From: Vulcanimicrobiota bacterium
Lineage (GTDB): Bacteria; Vulcanimicrobiota; Vulcanimicrobiia; Vulcanimicrobiales; Vulcanimicrobiaceae
Direction of reading: 5' to 3'
Length of the DNA: 64,000 bases
Assembly (NCBI GenBank): GCA_003140215.1
Contig: PLJL01000004.1
Span: 756,661-820,660 of the forward strand
The notes beneath the pieces were generated by a model. It saw only the letters and a list, made by a program, of their open reading frames with translations. It ran no database searches and was not told where the DNA came from. A program made the translations under genes and the position numbers. The stretch's first letter is position 1. Each line of letters begins with the position of its first letter. Below are positions 51,239 through 58,846 of the stretch, piece after piece.

Positions 51239-52759
51239 GTGCCCGATCTCGTAGCGGCGCGGCGCGCACGACTGGCCGCGCTGCGCGAGCACGGCGTCGA
51301 TCCGTTCGCCGCCACGCGCTACGAGGTCACCGCGCACGCCGCCGACCTGGCGACCCGTTACGCCGGCCTCGAAGCGCAGGGCCGCGCCGAGGACGACGCG
51401 TGGTCGATCGCGGGCCGCATCCTGGCGGTGCGCGGCCAGGGCGGCGTGATCTTCTTCGATCTGCACGACCGCACGGGACGGTTTCAGCTCTTCGTGCGCC
51501 GGGACGACGTGGGCGCCGAACCCTTCGCGGTCGCGAAGCTGATCGAGCGCGGCGACATCGTCGGGGCGACCGGTTTCGTGTTCCGGACCAAGGCCGGGGA
51601 TCTCTCGCTGTACGTGCGCTCGCTCGAGGTGATCGGCAAGTCGCTGCGGCCGCTCCCCGACAAGTGGCACGGTTTGCAGGACGTCGAGAAACGTTACCGC
51701 CGGCGTTACGTCGACTTGATCGTGAACCCGCCGGTGCGCGACGTGATGATCGTGCGTTCGCGGATCATCGCCGAGATGCGCCGCTTCATCGACGCGCGCG
51801 GGTTCTTCGAGGTCGAGACGCCGGTGCTGCTCACGATCGCCGCCGGCGCGTCGGCGCGGCCGTTCAACACCCACTCCAACGCGCTCGACATTCCGTTGAG
51901 CCTGCGCATCGCGACCGAGCTGTACCTGAAGCGATGCATCGTCGGGGGTATGGAGCGCGTCTACGAGATCGGGCGCACCTTTCGCAACGAAGGCATCGAC
52001 GCCACCCACAATCCCGAGTTCACCATGCTCGAGCTCTATGCCGCGTTCTGGGATGTCGGGGACATGATGCGCTTCAACGAGGAGCTCATGGCGCACCTCG
52101 CGCGCACGGTTCACGGCGGCGAGAGCATGGTGTATGGCGACGATACGATCACCTTTGCGACGCCGTTCCGCCGGATCGGCTACCTCGAGGCGTTCAAGGA
52201 GTTCGGCGGGCTCGAGCGCGAGCAGTTGCTCGACGCCGACGCGTGCCTGCTGCTGCTGCGCGATTTCGGTCTCCCCGACTCCCCGACGCACGCGCACGCG
52301 CTCGACAAGCTCTTCGAACGGGTCGTCGAGCCGCATCTGTTGCAGCCGACGTTCGTCTACGGGTACCCGGTGCTGATCTCACCGCTGGCCAAGCGAATGA
52401 GCGACGATCCGGAGCTCACCCAGCGGTACGAGCTGTTCGCCGCCCACATGGAGCTGTCCAACGCGTTCACCGAGCTCAACGATCCCGACGATCAGCGCCG
52501 GCGCTTCGAGTTGCAGGCGCTCGAGCGGGCCGCCGGCGACGCCGAGATCCCGCCCGCGGACTGGGATTTCGTCACCTCGCTCGAGTACGGGATGCCGCCG
52601 ACGGCCGGCATCGGAATCGGCGTCGACCGGCTGGTGATGATGCTCACCAATAACCGCTCGATCCGCGACGTCTTGCTGTTCCCGCTACAACGCCCCCTCC
52701 CCGAAAACGTTCGCGACGACGACGACGATGACGACGACGGGACGCCGCCGGCACCGTAG
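51239..52759 (+). CDS. lysS: Lysyl-tRNA synthetase, class II
   Basis: The 506-residue protein has the OB-fold anticodon domain (AGRILAVRGQGGVIFFDLHD) and the class II motifs. Motif 2 is in YEIGRTFRNEGIDATHNPEF, with the following EFTMLELYAAFWD, and motif 3 in GMPPTAGIGIGVDRLVM. PVLLTIAAGASARPFNTHSN is also diagnostic. It ends with an unusual acidic tail, RDDDDDDDDGTPPAP, after the normal terminus near LLFPLQRP. The GAC/GAT run coding eight Asp could vary by slippage. GTG 51239 follows greA by 5 bp. Confidence 0.96.
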   Translation: MPDLVAARRARLAALREHGVDPFAATRYEVTAHAADLATRYAGLEAQGRAEDDAWSIAGRILAVRGQGGVIFFDLHDRTGRFQLFVRRDDVGAEPFAVAKLIERGDIVGATGFVFRTKAGDLSLYVRSLEVIGKSLRPLPDKWHGLQDVEKRYRRRYVDLIVNPPVRDVMIVRSRIIAEMRRFIDARGFFEVETPVLLTIAAGASARPFNTHSNALDIPLSLRIATELYLKRCIVGGMERVYEIGRTFRNEGIDATHNPEFTMLELYAAFWDVGDMMRFNEELMAHLARTVHGGESMVYGDDTITFATPFRRIGYLEAFKEFGGLEREQLLDADACLLLLRDFGLPDSPTHAHALDKLFERVVEPHLLQPTFVYGYPVLISPLAKRMSDDPELTQRYELFAAHMELSNAFTELNDPDDQRRRFELQALERAAGDAEIPPADWDFVTSLEYGMPPTAGIGIGVDRLVMMLTNNRSIRDVLLFPLQRPLPENVRDDDDDDDDGTPPAP

Positions 52760-52817
52760 TCGCGATCCCCGACCTCGACGGCGCGTACGCCGCGGTGCTG
52801 GCCGCGCAGCGGGGCTG

Positions 52818-52849
52818 AGGGCCCGCTTACCCGCTACCTAGTGGGCCCT
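52818..52849 (+). other. Stem-loop downstream of lysS
   Basis: AGGGCCC (52818-52824) pairs with GGGCCCT (52843-52849) around an 18-nt loop, 58 bp after the lysS stop. No T run follows, so it is at best a weak or factor-dependent terminator. The remaining 37 bp lead into the DUF5069 gene. Confidence 0.45.
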
Positions 52850-52886
52850 GAAACTGGCCCCGGCCGCGGCGGTTTGGGGGACTCGT

Positions 52887-53339
52887 ATGCTCAAACGTGA
52901 TTTGACCACTTCGTATCCGCGCTCGGTGCGCGAAAAATTGCTCGGCGTCGTTCAGCTCGGACGCGCCGTCGACAAGGGTATCGCGCTCGCCAACGAGCGC
53001 GCCGGCGAGTACAACTACGATTGCCCGATGGACAAGGCCGTCTTCGGGTTCCTCGGCATCGACGGCAACGCGCTGCTCGACGTCATCAAAAAGGCGCAGA
53101 GCGACGCCGAGATCGAGGCCTACCTCAAGCCGTTCGTCGAGAAGAAGTCGCTCGCTGAGATCGCGACCTTCAACGACGACTTCCTCAAGCACGGGCCGAA
53201 ATCGGGCAGCGACGCTGAGAAGTATTTCCTGGATCTGCGCAACGCAGTAGCGCCGGATCGTACCGACGTTTCGACCTGGCCCGACCTGCTCGACCTCGAC
53301 GAGAAGCGCGACGTCCCGCGCCGCGCCGTGGCCGTCTAA
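52887..53339 (+). CDS. DUF5069 protein
   Basis: The 150-residue protein starts LTTSYPRSVREKLLGVVQLG, then RAVDKGIALANERAGEYNYD, CPMDKAVFGFLGIDGNALL and KSGSDAEKYFLDLRNAVAPD. This matches the DUF5069 pattern (short helical proteins with a GEY.Y.CP.D centre). Function unknown. It has its own upstream gap with a GGGGGACTCGT ribosome-binding region, and a strong terminator follows. Confidence 0.8.
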   Translation: MLKRDLTTSYPRSVREKLLGVVQLGRAVDKGIALANERAGEYNYDCPMDKAVFGFLGIDGNALLDVIKKAQSDAEIEAYLKPFVEKKSLAEIATFNDDFLKHGPKSGSDAEKYFLDLRNAVAPDRTDVSTWPDLLDLDEKRDVPRRAVAV

Positions 53340-53371
53340 GCCAACGGCGAAGCTCCTGCTCGCCCGACGGG

Positions 53372-53400
53372 GGCTGCCGCAAGGCAGCCTCGTTTTTTTG
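53372..53400 (+). terminator. Rho-independent terminator after the DUF5069 gene
   Basis: GGCTGCC-GCAA-GGCAGCC (53372-53389) forms a 7-bp stem with a GCAA tetraloop, followed by TCG and a run of seven T. It starts 32 bp after the stop codon. Between here and 53536 I see only a GCCGCG/CGCGGC hairpin near 53460 and the ribosome-binding site CCGGAG of the next gene. Confidence 0.92.
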
Positions 53401-53536
53401 TTCTCTGAGGATTGGCTGAGAACGACCGAGCGGACGGAACGAGACGCATTCTGAGAACGCCGCGTTGTCACTACCGCGGCGGCTTTCGATCGGGTGGGCA
53501 AGGACGGGCGCCGACAATCAAAATCCGGAGCATCCC

Positions 53537-54157
53537 ATGCTCGATGACCACGGGGGCGTGCTGGGCGCCTTGTTCGCGCAGCCCTTTACTTCGACGTTAC
53601 TCGGTGCGGTGTTAGCGCACGATTACGAGACGCATCGCCACCTGCTCAACGTCGGGATGCTCTGCGCCCGCGTCGGCACGACGGTCGGATTCTCCGACGC
53701 CGAAGCGATCGCGCTGGGACAGGCCGGCCTCTTTCACGACATCGGAAAGCTCTACATCCGCGGCTCGCTGCTCAACGCGCGCTACACCTTGAGCGAAGCC
53801 GAGTGGCGCATCATGCGCGCGCACGCGGCGCGCGGCGAGCAGATGCTGCACGCCAACGGCGCACCGGGCCTGGCCGCGGTGGTACGCGCCCATCACGAGC
53901 GGCTCGACGGCTCGGGCTACCCCGACGGGCTGCGCGGCCTCGCGATCTCCTGGGAGACGCGGCTCGTATCGGTCGTCGATGCGTACGACGCGATGCGGTC
54001 GGGACGTCCCTACGCCGCCGCGCTCCCACACGAAGAGGCGCTCGAGCGGCTCGCCGCGGCGCGCACGTTGTTCGATCCCGACGCGGTGGCGGCGCTCGTC
54101 ACGACGCTCGGTTCGGAGAATCGGACCTCCCGAAAGGCCGTCACGCCGATTTCGTGA
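53537..54157 (+). CDS. HD-GYP-domain phosphohydrolase
   Basis: The 206-residue protein is essentially one HD-GYP domain. HDYETHRHLLNVGMLCARVG, GLFHDIGKLYI (HD pair), MRAHAARGEQML, VVRAHHERLDGSGYPDGLRG (the HHExxDGxGYP signature) and RLVSVVDAYDAMRSGRPY follow each other. Active members hydrolyse c-di-GMP. No receiver or sensor domain is attached. ATG 53537 lies 7 nt after CCGGAG. The window also has a PilZ effector, so c-di-GMP signalling is likely active in this organism. Confidence 0.92.
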   Translation: MLDDHGGVLGALFAQPFTSTLLGAVLAHDYETHRHLLNVGMLCARVGTTVGFSDAEAIALGQAGLFHDIGKLYIRGSLLNARYTLSEAEWRIMRAHAARGEQMLHANGAPGLAAVVRAHHERLDGSGYPDGLRGLAISWETRLVSVVDAYDAMRSGRPYAAALPHEEALERLAAARTLFDPDAVAALVTTLGSENRTSRKAVTPIS

Positions 54158-54169
54158 ACTCCAACGCGC

Positions 54170-54943
54170 GTGCCGACGTATCGGCTCGTCGTCGAATACG
54201 ACGGGAGCGCGTTTCACGGACTGCAATACCAGCCGGACCTGCGCACCGTCGCGGGCACGCTCGAAGCCGCGCTCGGCCGGCTGTTCCACCAACCGGTGAA
54301 GGTCACGGCGGCCGGGCGAACGGACGCCGGCGTGCATGCGACCGGCCAGGTCGTTTCGTTCTCCGCGCAGCGGGAGTTTCCGATCGAACGGCTCGCGCTC
54401 GCCGTCAACGGCAACACGCCGCCCGATCTCGTCGTCCACGGGGCGATGCTCGTCGCGCCGGATTTTTCGGCCCGGTATCGTGCGCGCGAACGAATCTACG
54501 AGTACCTGATCCTCAACCGCAGCTACCCGTCGGCGGTCTGGCGCGCTCGCGCCTGGCACGTCCCACGCGCCGTCGATGACGCGCGCTTCCTAGCCGCCGC
54601 CGAACCGCTGCTGGGCGAGCACGACTTCGTGACCTTCTGCGGCGAAAGTCCCGAGCGTGGTGGAACGGTGCGCGACGTGCGCGCGATCGTGTTGGCGCGG
54701 CGCGACGAGCTGCTGCGCGTCACCGTGCGCGGCAACGCCTTCCTGCACCGCATGGTGCGGGTGATGGTGGGGACGCTGGTCGAGTGCGCCACCGGCTACC
54801 GCGAGGTCGGCTTCGCGCGGGACGCGCTCGAGGCGCGGGACCGGACCGCTGCGGGAGCGACGGCGCCGGCGCACGGGTTATACCTCGCCGGCGTGACCTA
54901 CGACGATTTCGATTCCTACCGGCCCGTCGAGATAGCTCCGTAG
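54170..54943 (+). CDS. truA: tRNA pseudouridine(38-40) synthase TruA
   Basis: At 257 residues it begins YRLVVEYDGSAFHGLQYQPD; the catalytic Asp52 is in AAGRTDAGVHATGQVVSF. SARYRARERIYEYLILNRS, EHDFVTFCGESPE and FLHRMVRVMVGTLVECATG complete the TruA pattern. It modifies anticodon-arm uridines. GTG 54170 lies 12 bp after the HD-GYP gene. The genes rplM and rpsI, often next to truA in other bacteria, follow beyond the opposite-strand receptor gene. Confidence 0.95.
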   Translation: MPTYRLVVEYDGSAFHGLQYQPDLRTVAGTLEAALGRLFHQPVKVTAAGRTDAGVHATGQVVSFSAQREFPIERLALAVNGNTPPDLVVHGAMLVAPDFSARYRARERIYEYLILNRSYPSAVWRARAWHVPRAVDDARFLAAAEPLLGEHDFVTFCGESPERGGTVRDVRAIVLARRDELLRVTVRGNAFLHRMVRVMVGTLVECATGYREVGFARDALEARDRTAAGATAPAHGLYLAGVTYDDFDSYRPVEIAP

Positions 54944-54958
54944 CGGCTGGCTAGACTC

Positions 54959-56341
54959 CTAGACCCGCGCGACGTCGCCCGCCGGCCGGTTCGGGGCGGC
55001 ATCGCCGCCGGCGATGCGCTGCACTTGCTCGCGCAACGTCTCGCCGATGCCGTCGAGCCCCGCGCTGGCGTCGCGCGTAATACGGCTCGCGGCGGCCAGG
55101 GACTTGGCCGACTGCAGCAGATGATCGCAGGCCTCGCGCTGGCGTGCGATCGCGTCTTCGACTTGCACGGCGTGGTGCTGAATCCCGGCGATGATCGTGA
55201 TGATCTGCCCGTTGGAGACGTTCTGCTCGTCGAGCGACCGCGCCGCTTCGCGCATCAGGTTGTTCATCTGTTCGACCGAGTTGACGATCCCCGACGCGCC
55301 GCTGGCCTGCTCGCGGGCCGCCATCGATATCTGTTCGATGAGCCGGTTCGCTTCGCTCACCGCCGAGGAGATGTCGCCGATCGCGCGTCCGGCGACGTCG
55401 GCCATCTGCAGCCCGCTCTCCGCCTTGGCCCCTGACGCGCTGGTCGACTTGACGACCTCGCCAGTCTTGGCCTGAATGTCTTTGACGAGATTTCCGATCT
55501 CACGCGTCGACTGGGCCGAGCTCTCGGCGAGCTTGCGCACCTCGTCGGCGACGACGGCGAAGCCGCGGCCGTGCTCGCCGGCCCGCGCGGCCTCGATCGC
55601 CGCGTTGAGCGCCAGCAAGTTGGTCTGATCGGCGATCGCGTCGATGACTTCGACGATCGCGCCGATGCGCTCCGAGGCGGCGCCCAGCTCCTGCATCTTC
55701 GCGACGACGCCTTTGATGTCGTCGGCGACCTCGCGCGTCGAACGCACCAGGCGCTCGACGGCGATCCCGCCGTCTTTGGCCTTACGGTCGGCTTCGAGTG
55801 AGAGGGTCGACGCTTCGCGCGCGCTTCCGGCGACTTGATTGACCGAGACGGCCAGCTCGCCGATCGCGGAGCTCACGTTGCTGACGTTGTCGGCGAGTCC
55901 GTTGATGTTGCCCGAGACGGTGCTGATCGAAGCCACCGTTTCCTCGACCGCCGCGCCCGCCTGGGTGACGCCGCTGGTCAGCTCGGCGACCGCGGCGTTG
56001 GCGCCGTCTTGCTGGGTCAGCGCGGTGCGCAGCGCTTCCTGCGCCGAGGTGCCCGCCGCATCGCGCGCGTTGACCGCCGTGATGAGCTTGCGGTGGCGCT
56101 CGGCGAGCTCGTCGACGGCCGGCGCCAGCCCGGCGATCGCCTCGCCGCGCCGGCGCGCCTCGATCAGCGTGCCGACGACCTCTTCGAGCGCCCCCGCTCC
56201 GGCGATGTCGAGGGCGCCGCGCAGCATGGCTTGGGCGGCCTGCGCGCCGGCCGTGGCGCGACGGTACGCCAGCAGGGCCGCGCCCGCCGCGAATACGGCG
56301 ACCGCGGCAACGACGACGAGAACGATATCGAGCCAGCCCAT
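54959..56341 (-). CDS. Methyl-accepting chemotaxis-type signalling protein
   Basis: The 460-residue protein has a single N-terminal membrane helix ([20 protein letters not shown]), a short helical linker and a long cytoplasmic coiled coil. The kinase-control tip is [40 protein letters not shown], the MCP hairpin. There is no periplasmic ligand domain, so it would sense cytoplasmic or membrane signals. ATG 56341 is the start before the membrane helix. No cheA or cheW is adjacent. With the reduced flagellar-type operon at 60.6 kb, its output need not be swimming. Confidence 0.9.
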   Translation of the reverse strand: MGWLDIVLVVVAAVAVFAAGAALLAYRRATAGAQAAQAMLRGALDIAGAGALEEVVGTLIEARRRGEAIAGLAPAVDELAERHRKLITAVNARDAAGTSAQEALRTALTQQDGANAAVAELTSGVTQAGAAVEETVASISTVSGNINGLADNVSNVSSAIGELAVSVNQVAGSAREASTLSLEADRKAKDGGIAVERLVRSTREVADDIKGVVAKMQELGAASERIGAIVEVIDAIADQTNLLALNAAIEAARAGEHGRGFAVVADEVRKLAESSAQSTREIGNLVKDIQAKTGEVVKSTSASGAKAESGLQMADVAGRAIGDISSAVSEANRLIEQISMAAREQASGASGIVNSVEQMNNLMREAARSLDEQNVSNGQIITIIAGIQHHAVQVEDAIARQREACDHLLQSAKSLAAASRITRDASAGLDGIGETLREQVQRIAGGDAAPNRPAGDVARV

Positions 56342-56468
56342 CAATCGTCGTATCGGTTGCGGAGCGCGGCGCCCTGAGGCCGGGGGCCGGGAAATGACAC
56401 TCGCCTTGCCCACCAGCGAGACGGACCGAACTCGGCGTGCCGGCGAGGCCGCGACGAGCGTTCCTCGG

Positions 56469-56497
56469 TTGACGCGGGCCACCGTCGCCCGTATACT
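56469..56497 (+). promoter_or_regulatory. Sigma-70-type promoter of rplM-rpsI
   Basis: TTGACG (56469-56474) and TATACT (56492-56497) are 17 bp apart, near-consensus for a housekeeping sigma factor and striking in this GC-rich sequence. Transcription would start near 56504, leaving an 87-nt leader before rplM. The leader contains GGCCCGTCACCGGGCC, a small hairpin, which might take part in ribosomal-protein feedback. Confidence 0.85.
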
Positions 56498-56590
56498 GCG
56501 TAGGTTGCCGTGGCCTCAATCCTGCCTTGTGGCGGTGGAGGGGCCGCGGCGTTCTTTGCCTTCCAGGCCCGTCACCGGGCCGACGGACCC

Positions 56591-57016
56591 ATGCGCACAT
56601 ATCAGCAGAAGACGGCCGAGACTCAGCACGATTGGTACATCGTCGACGCGACCGGGCAGCGGCTCGGGACGCTGGCGGTCAAGATCGCGCGCGCCCTCTC
56701 GGGACGCACCAAGCCGACCTGGACGCCGCACATCGATGACGGCGACCACGTCGTCGTGATCAACGCCGAGAAGGTCGAGCTGGCCGCGCGGAAGTGGACG
56801 CAAAAAGTCTACCACCGCCACTCGGGGTTCCCGGGCGGCCTGCGGACCGAAACCGCGGCCCAGGTGCGCGACAAATATCCCGAGCGGCTGATCGAGCGCG
56901 CGGTCCGCGGGATGCTGGCGACGAATCGCATGCGCGACGTGCAGCTCAACCGCCTCAAGGTCTACGTCGGTGCGGACCATCCGCACACCGCTCAGCAGCC
57001 GGAGCCGCTCCGCTAA
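56591..57016 (+). CDS. rplM: Large ribosomal subunit protein uL13
   Basis: At 141 residues it has DWYIVDATGQRLGTLAVKIA, HIDDGDHVVVINAEKVELA, VYHRHSGFPGGLRTETAAQV and the RAVRGMLATNRMRDVQLNRL region of L13. ATG 56591 follows the 87-nt leader. It runs directly into rpsI: the TAA stop ends at 57016 and rpsI starts at 57017. Confidence 0.97.
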   Translation: MRTYQQKTAETQHDWYIVDATGQRLGTLAVKIARALSGRTKPTWTPHIDDGDHVVVINAEKVELAARKWTQKVYHRHSGFPGGLRTETAAQVRDKYPERLIERAVRGMLATNRMRDVQLNRLKVYVGADHPHTAQQPEPLR

Positions 57017-57412
57017 ATGCAAACTCAGGATGTCTTCCAGGGCACCGGCCGCCGCAAGCGCGGGATCGCCCGCGTTCGCCTGACCCTCGGTCAGGGCGTC
57101 ATCACCGTCAACAAGAAGCCCGTCGACGAATACTTTCCCCGTCCGACGCTACAGATGATCGTGCGCCAGCCGCTCGAGGTTACGCAGTCGCTCTCACGTT
57201 TCAACGTCGACGTGAAGTGCGAAGGCGGCGGTGTCTCGGGCCAGGCCGGTGCGGTGCGTCACGGCATCGCCCGTGCGCTGCTGGAGATGGACGAATCGCT
57301 GCGCGAGCCGCTGCGGCGCAACGGGCTTTTGACGCGCGATCCGCGGGAAAAAGAGTCGAAAAAGTACGGGCGCAAGAAGGCTCGTAAGCGGTTTCAGTTC
57401 TCTAAACGCTGA
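57017..57412 (+). CDS. rpsI: Small ribosomal subunit protein uS9
   Basis: The 131-residue protein has [40 protein letters not shown] and a basic C-terminus ending [12 protein letters not shown], where the last arginine reaches the ribosomal P site in this family. The start is ATG 57017. The palindromic element E3 begins 15 bp after the stop. Confidence 0.97.
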   Translation: MQTQDVFQGTGRRKRGIARVRLTLGQGVITVNKKPVDEYFPRPTLQMIVRQPLEVTQSLSRFNVDVKCEGGGVSGQAGAVRHGIARALLEMDESLREPLRRNGLLTRDPREKESKKYGRKKARKRFQFSKR

Positions 57413-57427
57413 GGGGTGGATTGTGGC

Positions 57428-57578
57428 GGTGGCGCGGGCGCGCGACATCGTCTCGTCGGACACGCAAAGCCTGGGCTTCCTGCCCGGGCTTTGCTACGTC
57501 GTCACATCGCTCTCGCGCATCCTGCGCTCCGCTCGTTCCGAAGTGTCCGCCGAGCCGATGTCGCGCGCCCGCGCCACC
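57428..57578. repeat. Palindromic intergenic element E3 (151 bp)
   Basis: The arms at 57428-57463 and 57543-57578 are 36-bp inverted repeats with only two mismatches, both arms containing GGCGCGGGCGCGCGACATCG. Inside, 57464-57494 forms a second hairpin (GCAAAGCCTGGGC with GCCCGGGCTTTGC, 13 bp with one G-T). The rest of the loop, read on the minus strand, has GAGCGGAGCGCAGGATGCG, CGAGAGCGA and GTAGC, the core shared with E2. The element could fold as a branched structure as RNA or cruciform DNA. It follows rpsI and may also end that transcript, though no T run is present. The 237-bp gene-free stretch holds only this and the next repeat. Confidence 0.8.
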
Positions 57579-57614
57579 ATGCGATCGTGGCGGGTGCGCC
57601 CGTGGGGTGGGGCG

Positions 57615-57633
57615 GCGGGATGGTGGAGTTGCC
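57615..57633 (+). repeat. 19-bp dispersed repeat, copy 2
   Basis: Identical to 30483-30501 (GCGGGATGGTGGAGTTGCC), again preceded by GTGGGGT and lying 37 bp beyond a large palindrome (E3). Confidence 0.6.
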
Positions 57634-57649
57634 CGCACGGGCGACCGGG

Positions 57650-58108
57650 TTAGGGGCCTTGGATTTGGCAGTGGGTGGGTTGGTTGGTTGAGGCCGGTAT
57701 GGTTGCTAGGCCGTAGATGAGGATGGCGATGGCGGTGAGCGCGGCTAGCGCGCATTCGACGAGCACGACTTGGCGTCCGCGCCAGAGCGCGAATCCGAAT
57801 GCGAGGACGGCGACGAAAAGCGGGATGAGCACGCCGCCGAGTTCGAGTGCGATGAGGCCCTGTTCGAAGCCGAACTCCAGACCGCAGGAGCCCGCAAGCA
57901 GGAGACAGATGAGGGCGGTGGCGATTGCGAACGCGAGTATCGGCGCGGCGATGGCGTAGACGACGCGCAGGGGCCATTTTTCGGGCGGCCGTTCCGGTCT
58001 GGGCCGATCCCTGCGCAGGTAGCGCAGGCCTGTGACGATTCCGACGACGGCGAGCGTCACGATCGCGCAGACGATGATCACGAAGAAGCTGAGGCTCATT
58101 ATGGGCAT
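57650..58108 (-). CDS. Small membrane protein of unknown function
   Basis: The 152-residue protein has four hydrophobic helices: MSLSFFVIIVCAIVTLAVVG, VVYAIAAPILAFAIATALIC, LIALELGGVLIPLFVAVLAF and LVECALAALTAIAILIYGLA. A basic, Pro-rich loop separates helices 1 and 2 (RRDRPRPERPPEK). ATG 58108, or ATG 58099 just downstream. No family recognised. GC content is slightly lower than its neighbours. It shares the strand with two further small membrane proteins, so this may be a small cluster of related genes. Confidence 0.6.
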   Translation of the reverse strand: MPIMSLSFFVIIVCAIVTLAVVGIVTGLRYLRRDRPRPERPPEKWPLRVVYAIAAPILAFAIATALICLLLAGSCGLEFGFEQGLIALELGGVLIPLFVAVLAFGFALWRGRQVVLVECALAALTAIAILIYGLATIPASTNQPTHCQIQGP

Positions 58109-58171
58109 AGTTTAGCGCGGGCGTGCGCGGCGCGCGTCCGTAGTTCTACCGATGGAGGGCGCGACGCGCGG

Positions 58172-58477
58172 CTAGGGGGCGGCTGCGCCGACGGGGGAGG
58201 TGGTGAAGGTCAGTTCGATGCCGCCGGTCCAGCCGGCGACGAGGTTGTACAAGAAGCCGACGATGAGACCGGCGATGAAGCCGATCACGGCGTACAGGAT
58301 CGGGAAGATGATGACGGACAGCCAGCCGAAGCTGAACGCGCCGCTTGGCGCCATGGAACTCGCCACCATCCCGATGAGCGCGAAGCAGACTCCGATGATG
58401 ACTCCGAGCAGCGCGTACAACACGGCGTAGACGATGCCGAGCTGGAGCGGGTTGATATTACGAATTCGCGTGGTCAT
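58172..58477 (-). CDS. Small membrane protein, DUF3566-like
   Basis: The 101-residue protein starts RIRNINPLQLGIVYAVLYAL, has a second helix pair around FGWLSVIIFPILYAVIGFIA, and ends FLYNLVAGWTGGIELTF. The pattern of a short polar start, two hairpin-forming hydrophobic segments and a conserved LYN..AGWTGGIE ending is that of a widespread family of small transmembrane proteins related to DUF3566. Function unknown. Start ATG 58477. Confidence 0.72.
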   Translation of the reverse strand: MTTRIRNINPLQLGIVYAVLYALLGVIIGVCFALIGMVASSMAPSGAFSFGWLSVIIFPILYAVIGFIAGLIVGFLYNLVAGWTGGIELTFTTSPVGAAAP

Positions 58478-58574
58478 GAAGAGTTTGACCCTCCGAGAGA
58501 GGCGAGCAGGTTGAATGAGCCTTTTTGGGCATTGTCAACCGCTCCCCTGGGAGAGGGCTCAGGGCAGGCGCCTT

Positions 58575-58790
58575 TTAGGGGCAACCGCCGTGGGCGGCGC
58601 ACCACAGCGGGATCGCCGCGGGGCTGACGGCCATCGCAGCCAGGGCCGCGAGCGAGAGGATCACCCCGCCGGCCAGCGCCACGACGGCGGCGACGCCTGC
58701 CGGATGCTCGTCGGCATCCGCGCGGCGGCGGGCGGCGCGGGCGATCGAGGTGGCGGCGGCGAGTGGGTCGGCGCTGGCGTGCATCATCAT
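58575..58790 (-). CDS. Very small hydrophobic protein
   Basis: The 71-residue frame has a charged N-terminal helix (ARRRADADEHPAG) and one hydrophobic segment (VAAVVALAGGVILSLAALAA), ending SPAAIPLWCAAHGGCP with two cysteines. It could be a single-pass membrane protein. No homologue recognised. Consecutive ATGs (MMM) leave the start uncertain. It is the weakest of the three small membrane genes here, but no better frame fills 58485-58840. Confidence 0.4.
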   Translation of the reverse strand: MMMHASADPLAAATSIARAARRRADADEHPAGVAAVVALAGGVILSLAALAAMAVSPAAIPLWCAAHGGCP

Positions 58791-58846
58791 GGGCTTTACG
58801 GTAGCGCGGCACCACTTGGCCGACCGTCCGTAGTTCTACCGAATTC

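Noticed and set aside
52760..52818. Short in-frame peptide (VAIPDLDGAYAAVLAAQRG) after the lysS stop, suspected missing lysS C-terminus
   Set aside because: Lysyl-tRNA synthetase is already complete at LLFPLQRP; the peptide has no family match and no start site.
57428..57578. CRISPR array
   Set aside because: The repeats are inverted, not regularly spaced direct repeats; no direct-repeat array or cas gene was seen anywhere in the window.
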